From Balneolales bacterium (GTDB lineage: Bacteria > Bacteroidota > Rhodothermia > Balneolales > Cyclonatronaceae), in the NCBI GenBank assembly GCA_020832405.1, contig JAFIET010000010.1:1-64000 (forward strand): a stretch of 64,000 nt of DNA. Reading direction: 5' to 3'. Both the position numbers and the translations under genes were made by a program. Positions 36,044 to 46,347 of this stretch are shown piece by piece. Numbering within the stretch: position 1 is the first letter of the stretch; every line of letters begins with the position of its first letter. The notes beneath the pieces were generated by a model. It was not told the DNA's origin and made no database searches. It saw only the letters and a program-made list of their open reading frames with translations.

Positions 36044-36589
36044 ATGAGCATGCACATTTTCTTTTCACACGGGAAGGAGAGCGGTCCGAACGGCATCAAG
36101 ATTCAGCAGCTTTCGGCTCTGCTGCGCGAGCGCGGACTGACTTCGGAGAGCCTTGACTACACCGACACCTTCGACCCGGCCGTGCGCGCAGCCCGGCTGG
36201 TGAGCCGGGTCAGAGCTTTTACCGACACAAACCCCGGAGCGGGCTGGGCGCTTGCCGGTTCAAGTATGGGCGGGGCCGTGAGCCTGCTGGCCCTGCGCGA
36301 CCTGCAGCCTGCGCTCAAGCCGGCTGGACTCTTCCTGATGGCGCCGGCCGTTTTCATGCCGGGATATGAAACCGAACCCCTGCCGGAAATCAGCTGCCCC
36401 GTGAGCCTCATTCACGGCTGGCAGGATGAGATCATCCCCCCGGAAAACGCCATTCGGTTCGCCCGCCTCTTCCCGAAGCACACCCGGCTGATGCTGCTTC
36501 CCTCGGGCCATACCCTGAATGAAGTGCTGCCCGACGTAAAGCATTTTTTTCTGCGTTTTTTGGATGATGTGTGCCCGGGCAGGTCATAA
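36044..36589 (+). CDS. Alpha/beta-hydrolase (small esterase)
   Basis: This 181-residue alpha/beta-hydrolase has nucleophile Ser74 in GSSMGG, Asp128 in HGWQDEIIP and His156 in PSGHTL, a complete triad. The oxyanion-hole segment FFSHGKESG near residue 7 replaces the HG motif. Length and motifs resemble the YqiA/UPF0227 and RsbQ-like small hydrolases. It has no signal peptide, so it is cytoplasmic. It begins 16 nt after the class V aminotransferase and probably shares its transcript. Confidence 0.87.
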   Translation: MSMHIFFSHGKESGPNGIKIQQLSALLRERGLTSESLDYTDTFDPAVRAARLVSRVRAFTDTNPGAGWALAGSSMGGAVSLLALRDLQPALKPAGLFLMAPAVFMPGYETEPLPEISCPVSLIHGWQDEIIPPENAIRFARLFPKHTRLMLLPSGHTLNEVLPDVKHFFLRFLDDVCPGRS

Positions 36590-36658
36590 TGCTGAAGCCG
36601 CATCTTCACTTTACAGCTGAACCCTTTCCCGCAAACCAGAATGATTTGGAGGAAAATC

Positions 36659-37486
36659 ATGATAAAGATTAAGCGCCAAAATGCGTCATCAGCGCCGGCA
36701 CCGGTTGCAGCACTGCTGCTGCCGCTCGTGATACTGGCCCTCGGTTTTACTGCGGCTGGCTGCGGCAGCGAACCTGCCCGGGTACCCGCCGGTGAAACGC
36801 ATCACGAAGTGGAAGGCGCTGCGGAGCGTCTGCTGGTATTCACCAAAACGAGCGGCTGGCGGCACGACTCCATAGAAGCAGGTGTGGCAGCGGTGAAAAA
36901 GCTGGCTTCGGAAAACGGCTTCAGCCTCACGCACACGGAGCAGGCGGGGTATTTCACGCCGGAAAATCTCAGCCGTTATCAGGCGGTGCTTTTCCTGAAC
37001 ACAACAGAAACCGTGTTCACGAATGATGCGCAGCGGCAGGCCTTCAAAGCCTTCATTCAAAACGGCGGCGGTTTTGCGGGGGTGCATTCCGCGACTGACA
37101 CGGAGTACGAATGGCCGTGGTACGGCGGGCTGGTAGGGGCGTATTTCAGCAATCATCCCAACAATCCGAATGTAAGGCGCGCGGTGATTGAGGTGGTAAA
37201 CCGGGATCACCCTTCAACCCGGCATCTGCCGGAGCGCTGGGAGCGGGAAGATGAGTGGTACAATTTCAGCTTCATCAGTCAGGCAACAGAGGTGCTGCTG
37301 CGGCTCGATACCGAAAGCTATGAGGGCAGCGACCATCCCGGAAATCACCCGGTTGCCTGGTATCATGCGTATGACGGTGGCCGGGCCTTTTACACGGCTC
37401 TGGGGCACACGCGGGAGTCATTCGAAGAGCCGCTGTTTCTCGAGCATCTGCTGGGCGGCATTTTGTATGCTTTGGGGCGGCACTAA
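36659..37486 (+). CDS. ThuA-like domain lipoprotein
   Basis: This 275-residue lipoprotein (lipobox TAAGC, Cys35) carries a ThuA-like/trehalose-utilisation type glutamine-amidotransferase-like fold: LVFTKTSGWRHDSIEAG, then GGGFAGVHSATD and YHAYDGGRAFYTALGHT. Related proteins are found in sugar-metabolism loci and often act as carbohydrate-binding or hydrolase-like domains, with catalytic activity uncertain. GGAGGA at 36648-36653 lies at ideal distance from the ATG at 36659; this is the clearest Shine-Dalgarno site I saw in the window and fixes the start. An upstream ATG at 36641 overlaps this ribosome site and is unlikely. Confidence 0.88.
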   Translation: MIKIKRQNASSAPAPVAALLLPLVILALGFTAAGCGSEPARVPAGETHHEVEGAAERLLVFTKTSGWRHDSIEAGVAAVKKLASENGFSLTHTEQAGYFTPENLSRYQAVLFLNTTETVFTNDAQRQAFKAFIQNGGGFAGVHSATDTEYEWPWYGGLVGAYFSNHPNNPNVRRAVIEVVNRDHPSTRHLPERWEREDEWYNFSFISQATEVLLRLDTESYEGSDHPGNHPVAWYHAYDGGRAFYTALGHTRESFEEPLFLEHLLGGILYALGRH

Positions 37487-37670
37487 AGCACAGGCTGAGG
37501 CTTTTGAAGCCTGAGGTTTAAAGATTGAGGGCTGCCGGAACCTGATGGATCCGGTTTCTGTGCGCTGACTTCTCATCACCGATCCCCGATACGTGCGGCT
37601 TTCTGTTTTGGAGTTTTGATGCCGGCTTATGGGATGGGTTCAGGCTGGGAGCGCCGGCATCAGAAAGCAA

Positions 37671-37740
37671 GGGACACGCCGCCGATTTGGGATTTTTAAG
37701 CAGCACGGGCGCCAGTGATGTGCACGGAGTTTCCCCCAAA
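37671..37740 (+). repeat. R3 repeat, diverged copy
   Basis: The string GGGACACGCCGCCGATTTGG, GATTT, then AGCACGGGCGCCAGTGATG and CACGGAGTTTCCCCC lines up with the R3 copy at 60.33-60.40 kb (GGGATATGCCGTTGATTTGG, GATTTG, AGCACGAAAGACAGTGATG, CACGGAGTTTTCCC). It is the third member of this family in the window and lies in the gap between the ThuA-like and HD genes. Confidence 0.7.
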
Positions 37741-37792
37741 TAAAAAAATGACGGGAGCGGCAAAAGGTCGGGAATCAGGGGCAGATTTATTT

Positions 37793-38332
37793 TCAGGATT
37801 TCGCGAACACTTCAGCAAGGAACAGAATGTGGACGCCCAGCTCGGTTTGGATGAGGTCTGCACCCTGCCGGATGTCATCCCGGCTGACGTTTGCAGCGAA
37901 GCGCTTGTCTTTCATTTTTTTGGTGACGGAGCTGGTCTTCATGCCCACAAAGCCCTCCGGGCGCATCAGGGAGACGGCGTGCATGAAGCCGCTGAGTTCA
38001 TCGCAGGCAAAGAGGTAGCGCTCAATTTCGGTTTCCGGTTTCTTGCCGGTGCGCTCCGGGGCGTGTGCCCGAATGGCTTCGGTAACGGAGACCGGCAGCC
38101 CGAATTTCGGGAAAACTTCGGCTAAGGCGTAGTTGGGATGGGCGTCGGGGTGTTTCTCCCAGTCGAGGTCGTGCAGCAGGCCGGCGAGGTACCATTCATG
38201 GGTTTCCTGGTCGTTTTTGTCCAGCTTTTGGGCGTAGGCCGTCATGGCGGCAGCAACCATGCGGCAGTGGTGTCGCAGGTTTTCGTTTTCGATGAAGGTT
38301 TCGAGCAGCTGTTCAGCTTCTTGTTTCGTCAT
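37793..38332 (-). CDS. HD-domain protein
   Basis: This 179-residue protein has an HD motif in GLLHDLDWEKHPDAH (His54-Asp55). Other HD-superfamily metal ligands can be seen at His21/His22 in LRHHCRMVA and in the late Asp of ACDELSGF. It is a small, one-domain member, often annotated as HDIG-type hydrolase, that could be a phosphohydrolase on nucleotides or phosphorylated metabolites. Substrate unknown. It faces away from the next PAS protein. Confidence 0.87.
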   Translation of the reverse strand: MTKQEAEQLLETFIENENLRHHCRMVAAAMTAYAQKLDKNDQETHEWYLAGLLHDLDWEKHPDAHPNYALAEVFPKFGLPVSVTEAIRAHAPERTGKKPETEIERYLFACDELSGFMHAVSLMRPEGFVGMKTSSVTKKMKDKRFAANVSRDDIRQGADLIQTELGVHILFLAEVFAKS

Positions 38333-38533
38333 GGCAGTTCAAAGTTGTTGTTTTTTAAAGGAAAAGTGAAAATTACAGGCAGTCCGGGATTTGAGCGAAT
38401 ATACCAACTGCTGAAAGGAATGCAAGAAAAGCATAAAAAAAGTGATTTTAGCCGTATTTTTCGGGGCTGGCTGCCCCTCCCTGTTGTGAAAGACCAGAAG
38501 GAACAGCTGGTCTCATTTTATAGTTTTCAAATC

Positions 38534-40264
38534 ATGCTTCCAATCTATCTAAAAAAGTCGCGTGTGTCTGCCGCTGCCTGTGTTGCACCTGAAGGGCAGC
38601 TGATTGATTGTAACCCTGCATTTGAGCGGTTGTTTGGCGAAAAAACGGGTTTCACTAAGCTTTTTGATCTGATACAAACCGGTTCACACGGCAGTTTGCG
38701 CCGATTATGTGCTAATGCGGGTTCAGCAGAAAAACGCAGAAAACGGACAATACCGGTAACGACCCTCTTTACAGTGTACGGAACAGCTGTGCAGGCAGAT
38801 TTTATGCCTTTTTCAGAAGGACCTGAGGGAACTGTGCTGCTTGGACTATTTGCACAAATTTTGCCCAATACAGGGCTTCCGAAGCATACCCCTACAAATC
38901 TTGAGCTTCAGCGTGATTACCTTGCGTCGATTATTGCAGCCATACCTGATATGCTGCTCATTGCTGACAGAGACGGCAACATTCTGGAGTGGGGACATGC
39001 TGCCGATGGCAAAGAGGGCTTTGTTCCTGCTGCCGGTTTTGAAGAAACTGCTTTGCAGGGGCTGCTTCCGGTACGTGTTCGTGCAGCCTTTCGCAGTGCA
39101 CTCCGGCGCATTTGCCGCGGTGAATCTGCTGAACGGGTCGAATACAGCCTTGCAGGCAGTGGTCAGGATAACTGGTTTGAAGCCAATCTCGCTCCATTAG
39201 GTAATGATAAAATTATTGTACTAAACCGGGATATTACCAAGCGGAAACAGACTGAAGAGAAAATCAGAATTCAGGAAGGCATGCTTCGGGCAATTTATAA
39301 CAGTGCGGGACAGTCAGTAACCTTTATTGACCTTGAGTTCAAAGTCATGTTCTTCAACAAGGTTGCTGAAAATATTGTAAAGCAGGTTTTCGGAAAGGTG
39401 AAGACCATCGGTGCGCCAGCCCTCGATTATGTGTTGCCTGCCGACCGGGATGCGTTCGAAAATTATTATCGGGAGGCCCTTGCGGGCAAGCAGGCTTATT
39501 TTGAAAAGGAGAATCGGGGTAAATGGTGGCGTTTTTTCATTTATCCGGTGTATGATGAGGGCGGCAAAATCAGCGGTATTGCTCAAAATGTGGCTGACGT
39601 AACCGACCGGAAAGAACGGGAAATTGAGCTTCGTGAAAATAAAGAACGGCTGAATAAAACAATCGAAGCGGTACCGCACCCGCTCTTAATTACGGATGAG
39701 GCCTGCTGCATTACCTATATAAATGAGCAGTTTGAGGCCGTGCTGGGCTACGATGAAAGCAAGGCCGTGGGATTGCCGCTTAGCAGCCTTATCCCTGATG
39801 ACTACAAAGCAGCGTTTGGTCAAAAACCGCTGCTGTATTTTGAACGGGTTGAAACTGAAAACGCACTTAGTACGGATCGTTACATAGCTGTTCTGAGATC
39901 CTGCGGCGACCAAATAACGATGGACAGCAGCTTTAATACTTTTTCGAACTTCGGCAAGCAGTACTCCATCATTATTTTGCAGGATGTAACGGAGCTTAAG
40001 CGCCGTCAGGATATCATCCTCACCCAAAATAAATTCCTGCGGAAAATTGCATGGCAGCAGTCCCACGAAGTACGCCGGCCTATTGCCAACATTTTGGGAA
40101 TCTGCAACATGATCAGAGGGGATGAAGCGCTCTCAAATGAGGAGCTCAAACTCTACCTGCAGCACCTGAGCATAGAGGTGGCCAATCTTGATGACATCGT
40201 GAAAGCCATCGTTGCCGAAACGAACCGTACCGAAGAAGCGGCCGGCGATCAGCCCGGCACCTGA
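38534..40264 (+). CDS. Multi-PAS protein with phospho-acceptor helix but no HATPase
   Basis: With the start at 38534 this is a 576-residue protein with a degenerate PAS at the N-terminus, then three clearer PAS units (LASIIAAIPDMLLIADRDGN, MLRAIYNSAGQSVTFIDLEF and LNKTIEAVPHPLLITDEACC). The last about 85 residues resemble a histidine-kinase dimerization helix with His in QQSHEVRRPIANILG and a second helix, and then the protein ends. No N, G1 or G2 box follows. Relatives in Bacteroidota with this ending exist, as I recall; they would need a partner kinase ATPase domain or serve as a scaffold. The longer open frame from 38138 overlaps the HD gene on the opposite strand and is rejected. ATG at 38420 is an alternative start. 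Confidence 0.82.
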   Translation: MLPIYLKKSRVSAAACVAPEGQLIDCNPAFERLFGEKTGFTKLFDLIQTGSHGSLRRLCANAGSAEKRRKRTIPVTTLFTVYGTAVQADFMPFSEGPEGTVLLGLFAQILPNTGLPKHTPTNLELQRDYLASIIAAIPDMLLIADRDGNILEWGHAADGKEGFVPAAGFEETALQGLLPVRVRAAFRSALRRICRGESAERVEYSLAGSGQDNWFEANLAPLGNDKIIVLNRDITKRKQTEEKIRIQEGMLRAIYNSAGQSVTFIDLEFKVMFFNKVAENIVKQVFGKVKTIGAPALDYVLPADRDAFENYYREALAGKQAYFEKENRGKWWRFFIYPVYDEGGKISGIAQNVADVTDRKEREIELRENKERLNKTIEAVPHPLLITDEACCITYINEQFEAVLGYDESKAVGLPLSSLIPDDYKAAFGQKPLLYFERVETENALSTDRYIAVLRSCGDQITMDSSFNTFSNFGKQYSIIILQDVTELKRRQDIILTQNKFLRKIAWQQSHEVRRPIANILGICNMIRGDEALSNEELKLYLQHLSIEVANLDDIVKAIVAETNRTEEAAGDQPGT

Positions 40265-40303
40265 TCTTCACCGTTGTTTTGCTGCTGAAAGGTGTTCTTC
40301 CTT

Positions 40304-40900
40304 TTACATTTTATGAGCCAGCACCCGGAGTACGCTCGCTTTTCCCTGATGGAAACGGCCTTCGCTGAGTTCCGTTTCTACCGGTTCGAGTTCAGAGAAG
40401 CTGTAGCCGCTTAGCCAGTTTTCAAGTTGTTCGGGGGTATAAAGCAGCTCCGGCGATTGTGGCCCGCCCGATGCACGGCCCAGCTGTGCGGCTCAATAAA
40501 GCTCTGCAATCAGAACGCCGCCGGGCTTAAGGCTTTCGGTTATTTTTGCAAAGGCGCGCTCCATAAACAGCGCCGGTAAGTGGAAAAAGATAACTCCGGC
40601 CGCATCGAAGCTTTCGGGTTCAAGGGCCGCATCATGAAAAGACTCGACCCGGTAATCGAGCTGCACCGCATTTTTCCGGGCAAGCTGCATCGCCTTTCGC
40701 CGGCCGGCTGTGCTGAAATCAACAGCGGTAACTTTCCAGCCCTGCTGTGCAGCCCACACGGCATTGCGGCCTTCACCCTCTCCGGGCAGCAAAATATGGC
40801 CGGGCGTGAACTGCTCCAGTTTTTCTTTAAAATAAAGGTTGGGTTCAGTGCCGTAGGTATATTCGGGTGCCCGGTAGCGTTCGTCCCAGAAGTGTTTCAT
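40304..40900 (-). pseudogene. SAM-dependent methyltransferase with in-frame TGA
   Basis: A frame of 198 codons encodes a class I methyltransferase: N-terminal FWDERYRAPEYTYGTEPN, SAM-binding loop ILLPGEGEGRNAVWAA, and the acidic ribose motif VTAVDFS. The protein stops at TGA (40493-40495) after GGVLIAELY. The same frame then continues without a break as AAQLGRASGGPQ, LLYTPEQLE and VETELSEGRFHQGKASVLRV to TAA at 40304-40306. These downstream residues match the C-terminus of the family, so one nonsense change splits an otherwise intact gene. It may be a recent mutation, a sequencing error, or stop readthrough. Confidence 0.85.
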
Positions 40901-41054
40901 AGTTTCATTTAATTCGTAATAAAAGCGGCGACTAAATCTGATTGAGTTGTTTTCGCCAGATGAAAGAATTCTGAAGTTAAGGAAGACTGATCCTTTTTAT
41001 GACTTTTTAGGTTGATAAAGTTGTCTTTTGTGTAGGGGGGATGAAGCCTCAAAG

Positions 41055-41090
41055 CCATAAAAAAAGGCCGGAGGTAAAATCTCCGGCCTT
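41055..41090 (-). terminator. Rho-independent terminator of the mutase gene
   Basis: The perfect arms AAGGCCGGAG and CTCCGGCCTT enclose a 7-nt loop. A T-rich tract follows on the minus strand. It lies 36 nt after the mutase stop. Confidence 0.88.
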
Positions 41091-41125
41091 GTGGTACGCA
41101 TTAATGATGGTCTGCCCGAATCGGG

Positions 41126-43285
<2,160 letters not shown>

Positions 43286-43550
43286 AATTGCGGGATTTAA
43301 TAATAGATCAGGATAACATTTTAGCGCATGGAACAAACCGAACCGCTAATTTCGAATAATAATATCTGTTTAAAGTACAAAAAAAGCCGGAATGATACCC
43401 AAAGCCTGTGCTGCTTTAGATTGATTTTCCAGCAGTGCAGCAGTTCGAGCATGGAAGGTAAACCGATCGGTTCCGGAAAGCTGAAAGAACGGTGTTTGGG
43501 TCTGACGATGCGTTATCTAAATATAATAAAAACAAGTTATTGAAATAATA

Positions 43551-43564
43551 TTTGTTTAAACAAA
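43551..43564. promoter_or_regulatory. Palindrome TTTGTTTAAACAAA upstream of the VOC dioxygenase
   Basis: A perfect 14-nt palindrome lies 64 nt before the start codon of the VOC gene, in an AT-rich stretch. This symmetry and place fit a MarR- or TetR-like operator. No regulator gene is adjacent. Inference only. Confidence 0.35.
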
Positions 43565-43627
43565 CGATCTTCTCGTCAGCTGCGTTTAAAGCTCGAAATA
43601 CAACAATTAAACCAAATCAGAATTATT

Positions 43628-44572
43628 ATGAAAGCACAAGTACACGGCTTGCATCATATTACGGCAATAGCCGGTGATCCGCAGGAGAACCTTGACTTTT
43701 ACACGAAGGTGATGGGTCTGCGTCTGGTAAAGAAAAGCATCAATCAGGATGCGCCCGATACCTACCATCTGTTTTTTGCCGACAAAGACGGCAACCCCGG
43801 TACGGACCTCACCTTTTTCCCCTGGCCAGATATGGGTCCGGCGAAAACCGGTGCGGGTATGGCAGTGGAAGTCATTTTCGCCATCCCGCAGGGCACGATG
43901 GCCTACTGGAAAGAGCGCCTTGACGCTCATAACATCACCACCCTCGAGGAAATCCGCTTCAGCGAAAAACACCTCACCTTCATTGATCCGCACGGTCTTG
44001 GTCTGGCCCTCACGGAAAACGATGACGAACGTGATTTTGCAGCCTGGGAAAAAAGCAGTGTTCCGGCAGATAAGCAGCTGCGCGGCATGCATAACGTGCG
44101 TTTTCAGGTGCGTGAGCTCAAAAATACCGAAGTCCTGCTCACAGATGTGTTCGGTTACGAACGCATGGCTGAAGACAACGGCTGGGTCCGCTACGGCGTG
44201 GAAGGCGGCACTTCCGGCAAGCTTGTAGAAGTACATGCTGATTCCAAACTCGGTCTTGGGCGCTGGGGAACCGGCGGCATCCATCATCTTGCGTGGCGCG
44301 TGAAAGACACCGAAGAAGAAATGACCGTACGAAATAAGGTGATGCAGTTCGGTCTGTCGCCCTCACCGCAGATTGACCGCTTTTGGTTTAAATCCGTGTA
44401 CTTTAAAGAGCCCGGCGGCGTTTTGTTTGAGCTTGCCACCGACGGCCCCGGATTTGACCGGGATGAAGATCCCAAAAAATTGGGTGAAACTTTAATCCTG
44501 CCGCCGTGGTATGAGCCTAAGCGTGCAGAAATTGAAGCAGGCCTGAAGCCGCTTAAATATGAGTTGAGTTAG
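43628..44572 (+). CDS. VOC-family ring-cleaving dioxygenase (MhqO-like)
   Basis: This 314-residue protein has two vicinal-oxygen-chelate modules. Module 1 begins VHGLHHITAIAGDPQENLDFYTKVMG with metal ligand His, and module 2 contains MHNVRFQVRELK, GTGGIHHLAWRVKD with a second His, and FKEPGGVLFELATDGPGF with the Glu ligand. This His-His-Glu pattern and the ending resemble the MhqE/MhqO group of hydroquinone-type dioxygenases. It should use Fe(II) and O2 to open an aromatic ring or detoxify quinones; the substrate is uncertain. Monocistronic, followed by a hairpin terminator. Confidence 0.9.
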   Translation: MKAQVHGLHHITAIAGDPQENLDFYTKVMGLRLVKKSINQDAPDTYHLFFADKDGNPGTDLTFFPWPDMGPAKTGAGMAVEVIFAIPQGTMAYWKERLDAHNITTLEEIRFSEKHLTFIDPHGLGLALTENDDERDFAAWEKSSVPADKQLRGMHNVRFQVRELKNTEVLLTDVFGYERMAEDNGWVRYGVEGGTSGKLVEVHADSKLGLGRWGTGGIHHLAWRVKDTEEEMTVRNKVMQFGLSPSPQIDRFWFKSVYFKEPGGVLFELATDGPGFDRDEDPKKLGETLILPPWYEPKRAEIEAGLKPLKYELS

Positions 44573-44610
44573 CATTATTAAATCAAGAGAGCGCAACAAC
44601 GAGCCATAAG

Positions 44611-44661
44611 AAAAGCCGGCGCTGATGCTGATAAGTTTCAGGCATCGGCAGCCGGCTTTTT
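44611..44661. terminator. Bidirectional terminator
   Basis: AAAAGCCGGC and GCCGGCTTTT form the stem base, with CTGATGC/GCATCGG extending it. It lies between the convergent VOC and symporter genes. Confidence 0.85.
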
Positions 44662-44691
44662 GGTTTGGAACAGGCAGTGGTTTACAGATCT

Positions 44692-46092
44692 CTATTGAGA
44701 AGATGCCTGATCAGGCTGAGTAAGGCCAAATTGTTTTTCTGCCAGAACGCCGGTGCCGAAAGCAGTAAGAGCACAGATCAGGGACAGCAAAAACGCCCAT
44801 GAAAGCTCAAAAATGTAGGTAGCTGAAAGCCACACTGCCATAGCGGTAACCAACGTGAGCCCTGCGGCAAGCGGCCCCCCTTTCTTGCTGAAGAGTCCGA
44901 AAACGACAATCGTGAAAAGTCCGGCTGTGCCAAAAGCGGCTGCATCAACTACGAGATCGTAAACTCCTTCGGCGTTGGTAGCCACAAACCAGGCTGTAAT
45001 TCCAAACGCAACAACCATGATTCGTGCCCAGCCGATTTTCTGCTTTTCGGCCATACCGGGGTTCTGATTCACAATAAGGTTGTGGGAAACCAGTGAGGAT
45101 GCAACAAGCAGGGTGGAGTCAACGGTAGAGAGGATAGCTGAAACCAGCGCCCCTGCGAAAATAATGTACAGCAGGGTTGGCATGTATTCCTGAGCAATCA
45201 GCGGTACAATTTGCTCACTGTCTTCAAGGCCCGGCATCAGATGCAGGCCAATGATACCGATAAAAGCGGGAATCATTCCGAAACCCAGGTACATGCTGCC
45301 TGCAGTGACGGAAGCCCGGCGGGCAACTTCCGGAGAGCGGGTTGCTATCACCCGGGCTACCAGCTCATGTGCAACAACCGATCCGCAAAGCGGGATCGCC
45401 CAAATGTCAATCCGGTCAAGCCATGAGGTACCATCGGGCTGACGCAGGCTAAGGCGCTGTGGATCCACCTGCGACCAAACGGCGCTGAGATCAGGCACAT
45501 TCAAAATAAGCAGCACCAAAAGCGCGACAAGCCCGAAAATCAGCACAACCCCCTGAATCAGGTCGGTCCAGGCAACGGCGAGCAAGCCTCCCAAAACCGT
45601 ATAGGCAATAACTATGGCAGCAGCAATGGTGATAGCGATTTCCAGCTCAAGCTCGGAAGAGGCGGTAAGCACCTGACCAAAAGCGAGTATCTGAGCTGAT
45701 GCCCACATCAGTGTGCCGGGTACCATCATTAAAACGGCAAGGCGCTCAATCCCGGGCGAGTAGCGCTGCCGGAACAGATCTGCAAGCGTTGTTAGTTTGC
45801 GCTTCCAGAGGGGTACTGCAAAAACAAGGCCCATACCGATCAGGCAAAGACCAAACCCGAAGGGATCGGCCGAGCCGCCTGCAAGCCCGCCGTCATAAAT
45901 TGCCCCGGAAGCGCCAATCACACTTTCCGCACCGAACCAGGTCGCAAAAATAGTGAAGGTACCGAGCCAGTAGCCGAGTTTCCGACCGGCGAGGAGGTAG
46001 TCGATTTCGGTTTTGATAAAGCGGGAAACCCAGACCCCGACTAACAGTTGCAGCCCCACATAAATAAGAATACCCACCAGCATATACGACAT
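44692..46092 (-). CDS. Sodium:solute symporter (SSS family)
   Basis: This 466-residue inner-membrane protein has about 13 helices. Family hallmarks are the N-terminal DYLLAGRKLGYWLGTFTIFATWFGAESVIG, the TVLGGLLAVAWTDLIQG segment (the SSS signature around GGxxAVxxTDxxQ), and the Na-binding area ILSTVDSTLLVASSLVSHN. Solute not readable: proline/pantothenate-like and sugar-like members share these motifs. It appears monocistronic. It is convergent with the VOC dioxygenase. Confidence 0.93.
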   Translation of the reverse strand: MSYMLVGILIYVGLQLLVGVWVSRFIKTEIDYLLAGRKLGYWLGTFTIFATWFGAESVIGASGAIYDGGLAGGSADPFGFGLCLIGMGLVFAVPLWKRKLTTLADLFRQRYSPGIERLAVLMMVPGTLMWASAQILAFGQVLTASSELELEIAITIAAAIVIAYTVLGGLLAVAWTDLIQGVVLIFGLVALLVLLILNVPDLSAVWSQVDPQRLSLRQPDGTSWLDRIDIWAIPLCGSVVAHELVARVIATRSPEVARRASVTAGSMYLGFGMIPAFIGIIGLHLMPGLEDSEQIVPLIAQEYMPTLLYIIFAGALVSAILSTVDSTLLVASSLVSHNLIVNQNPGMAEKQKIGWARIMVVAFGITAWFVATNAEGVYDLVVDAAAFGTAGLFTIVVFGLFSKKGGPLAAGLTLVTAMAVWLSATYIFELSWAFLLSLICALTAFGTGVLAEKQFGLTQPDQASSQ

Positions 46093-46273
46093 AAGCTGTG
46101 CTCCTTCAGGTTCAGTTCAGTTGCGGTTGGATAGCGTAAGGAATTGGCATTAACGGGCGGTTAATGCGCACACAAAGGTACGTTAAAGCTGTTTTTATAT
46201 TCAACAATAATGAACCGCTGAGGGAAATGTCTTCGCAAATCAGATACAGGCAGATGCTAAAAGCTGATTAAAG

Positions 46274-46316
46274 GTCATAAAAAAGGGGTTTCAGGATGAT
46301 ACTCCTGAAACCCCTT
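46274..46316 (-). terminator. Rho-independent terminator after the anti-sigma gene
   Basis: The perfect 14-nt arms AAGGGGTTTCAGGA and TCCTGAAACCCCTT enclose a 6-nt loop. A T-rich tract follows on the minus strand. Confidence 0.92.
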
Positions 46317-46347
46317 AGAGATAGCAGACAGATAAACGCCGGGAAAG

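Noticed and set aside
34567-36099. 510-codon minus-strand frame
   Set aside because: It is a shadow of the class V aminotransferase, whose catalytic motifs prove the plus strand.
38138-38533. N-terminal extension of the multi-PAS protein
   Set aside because: It overlaps the HD gene on the other strand and its sequence has no PAS character before about 38540.
43286-43627. Cobalamin riboswitch before the mutase
   Set aside because: No B12-box-like sequence was recognised upstream of the gene.
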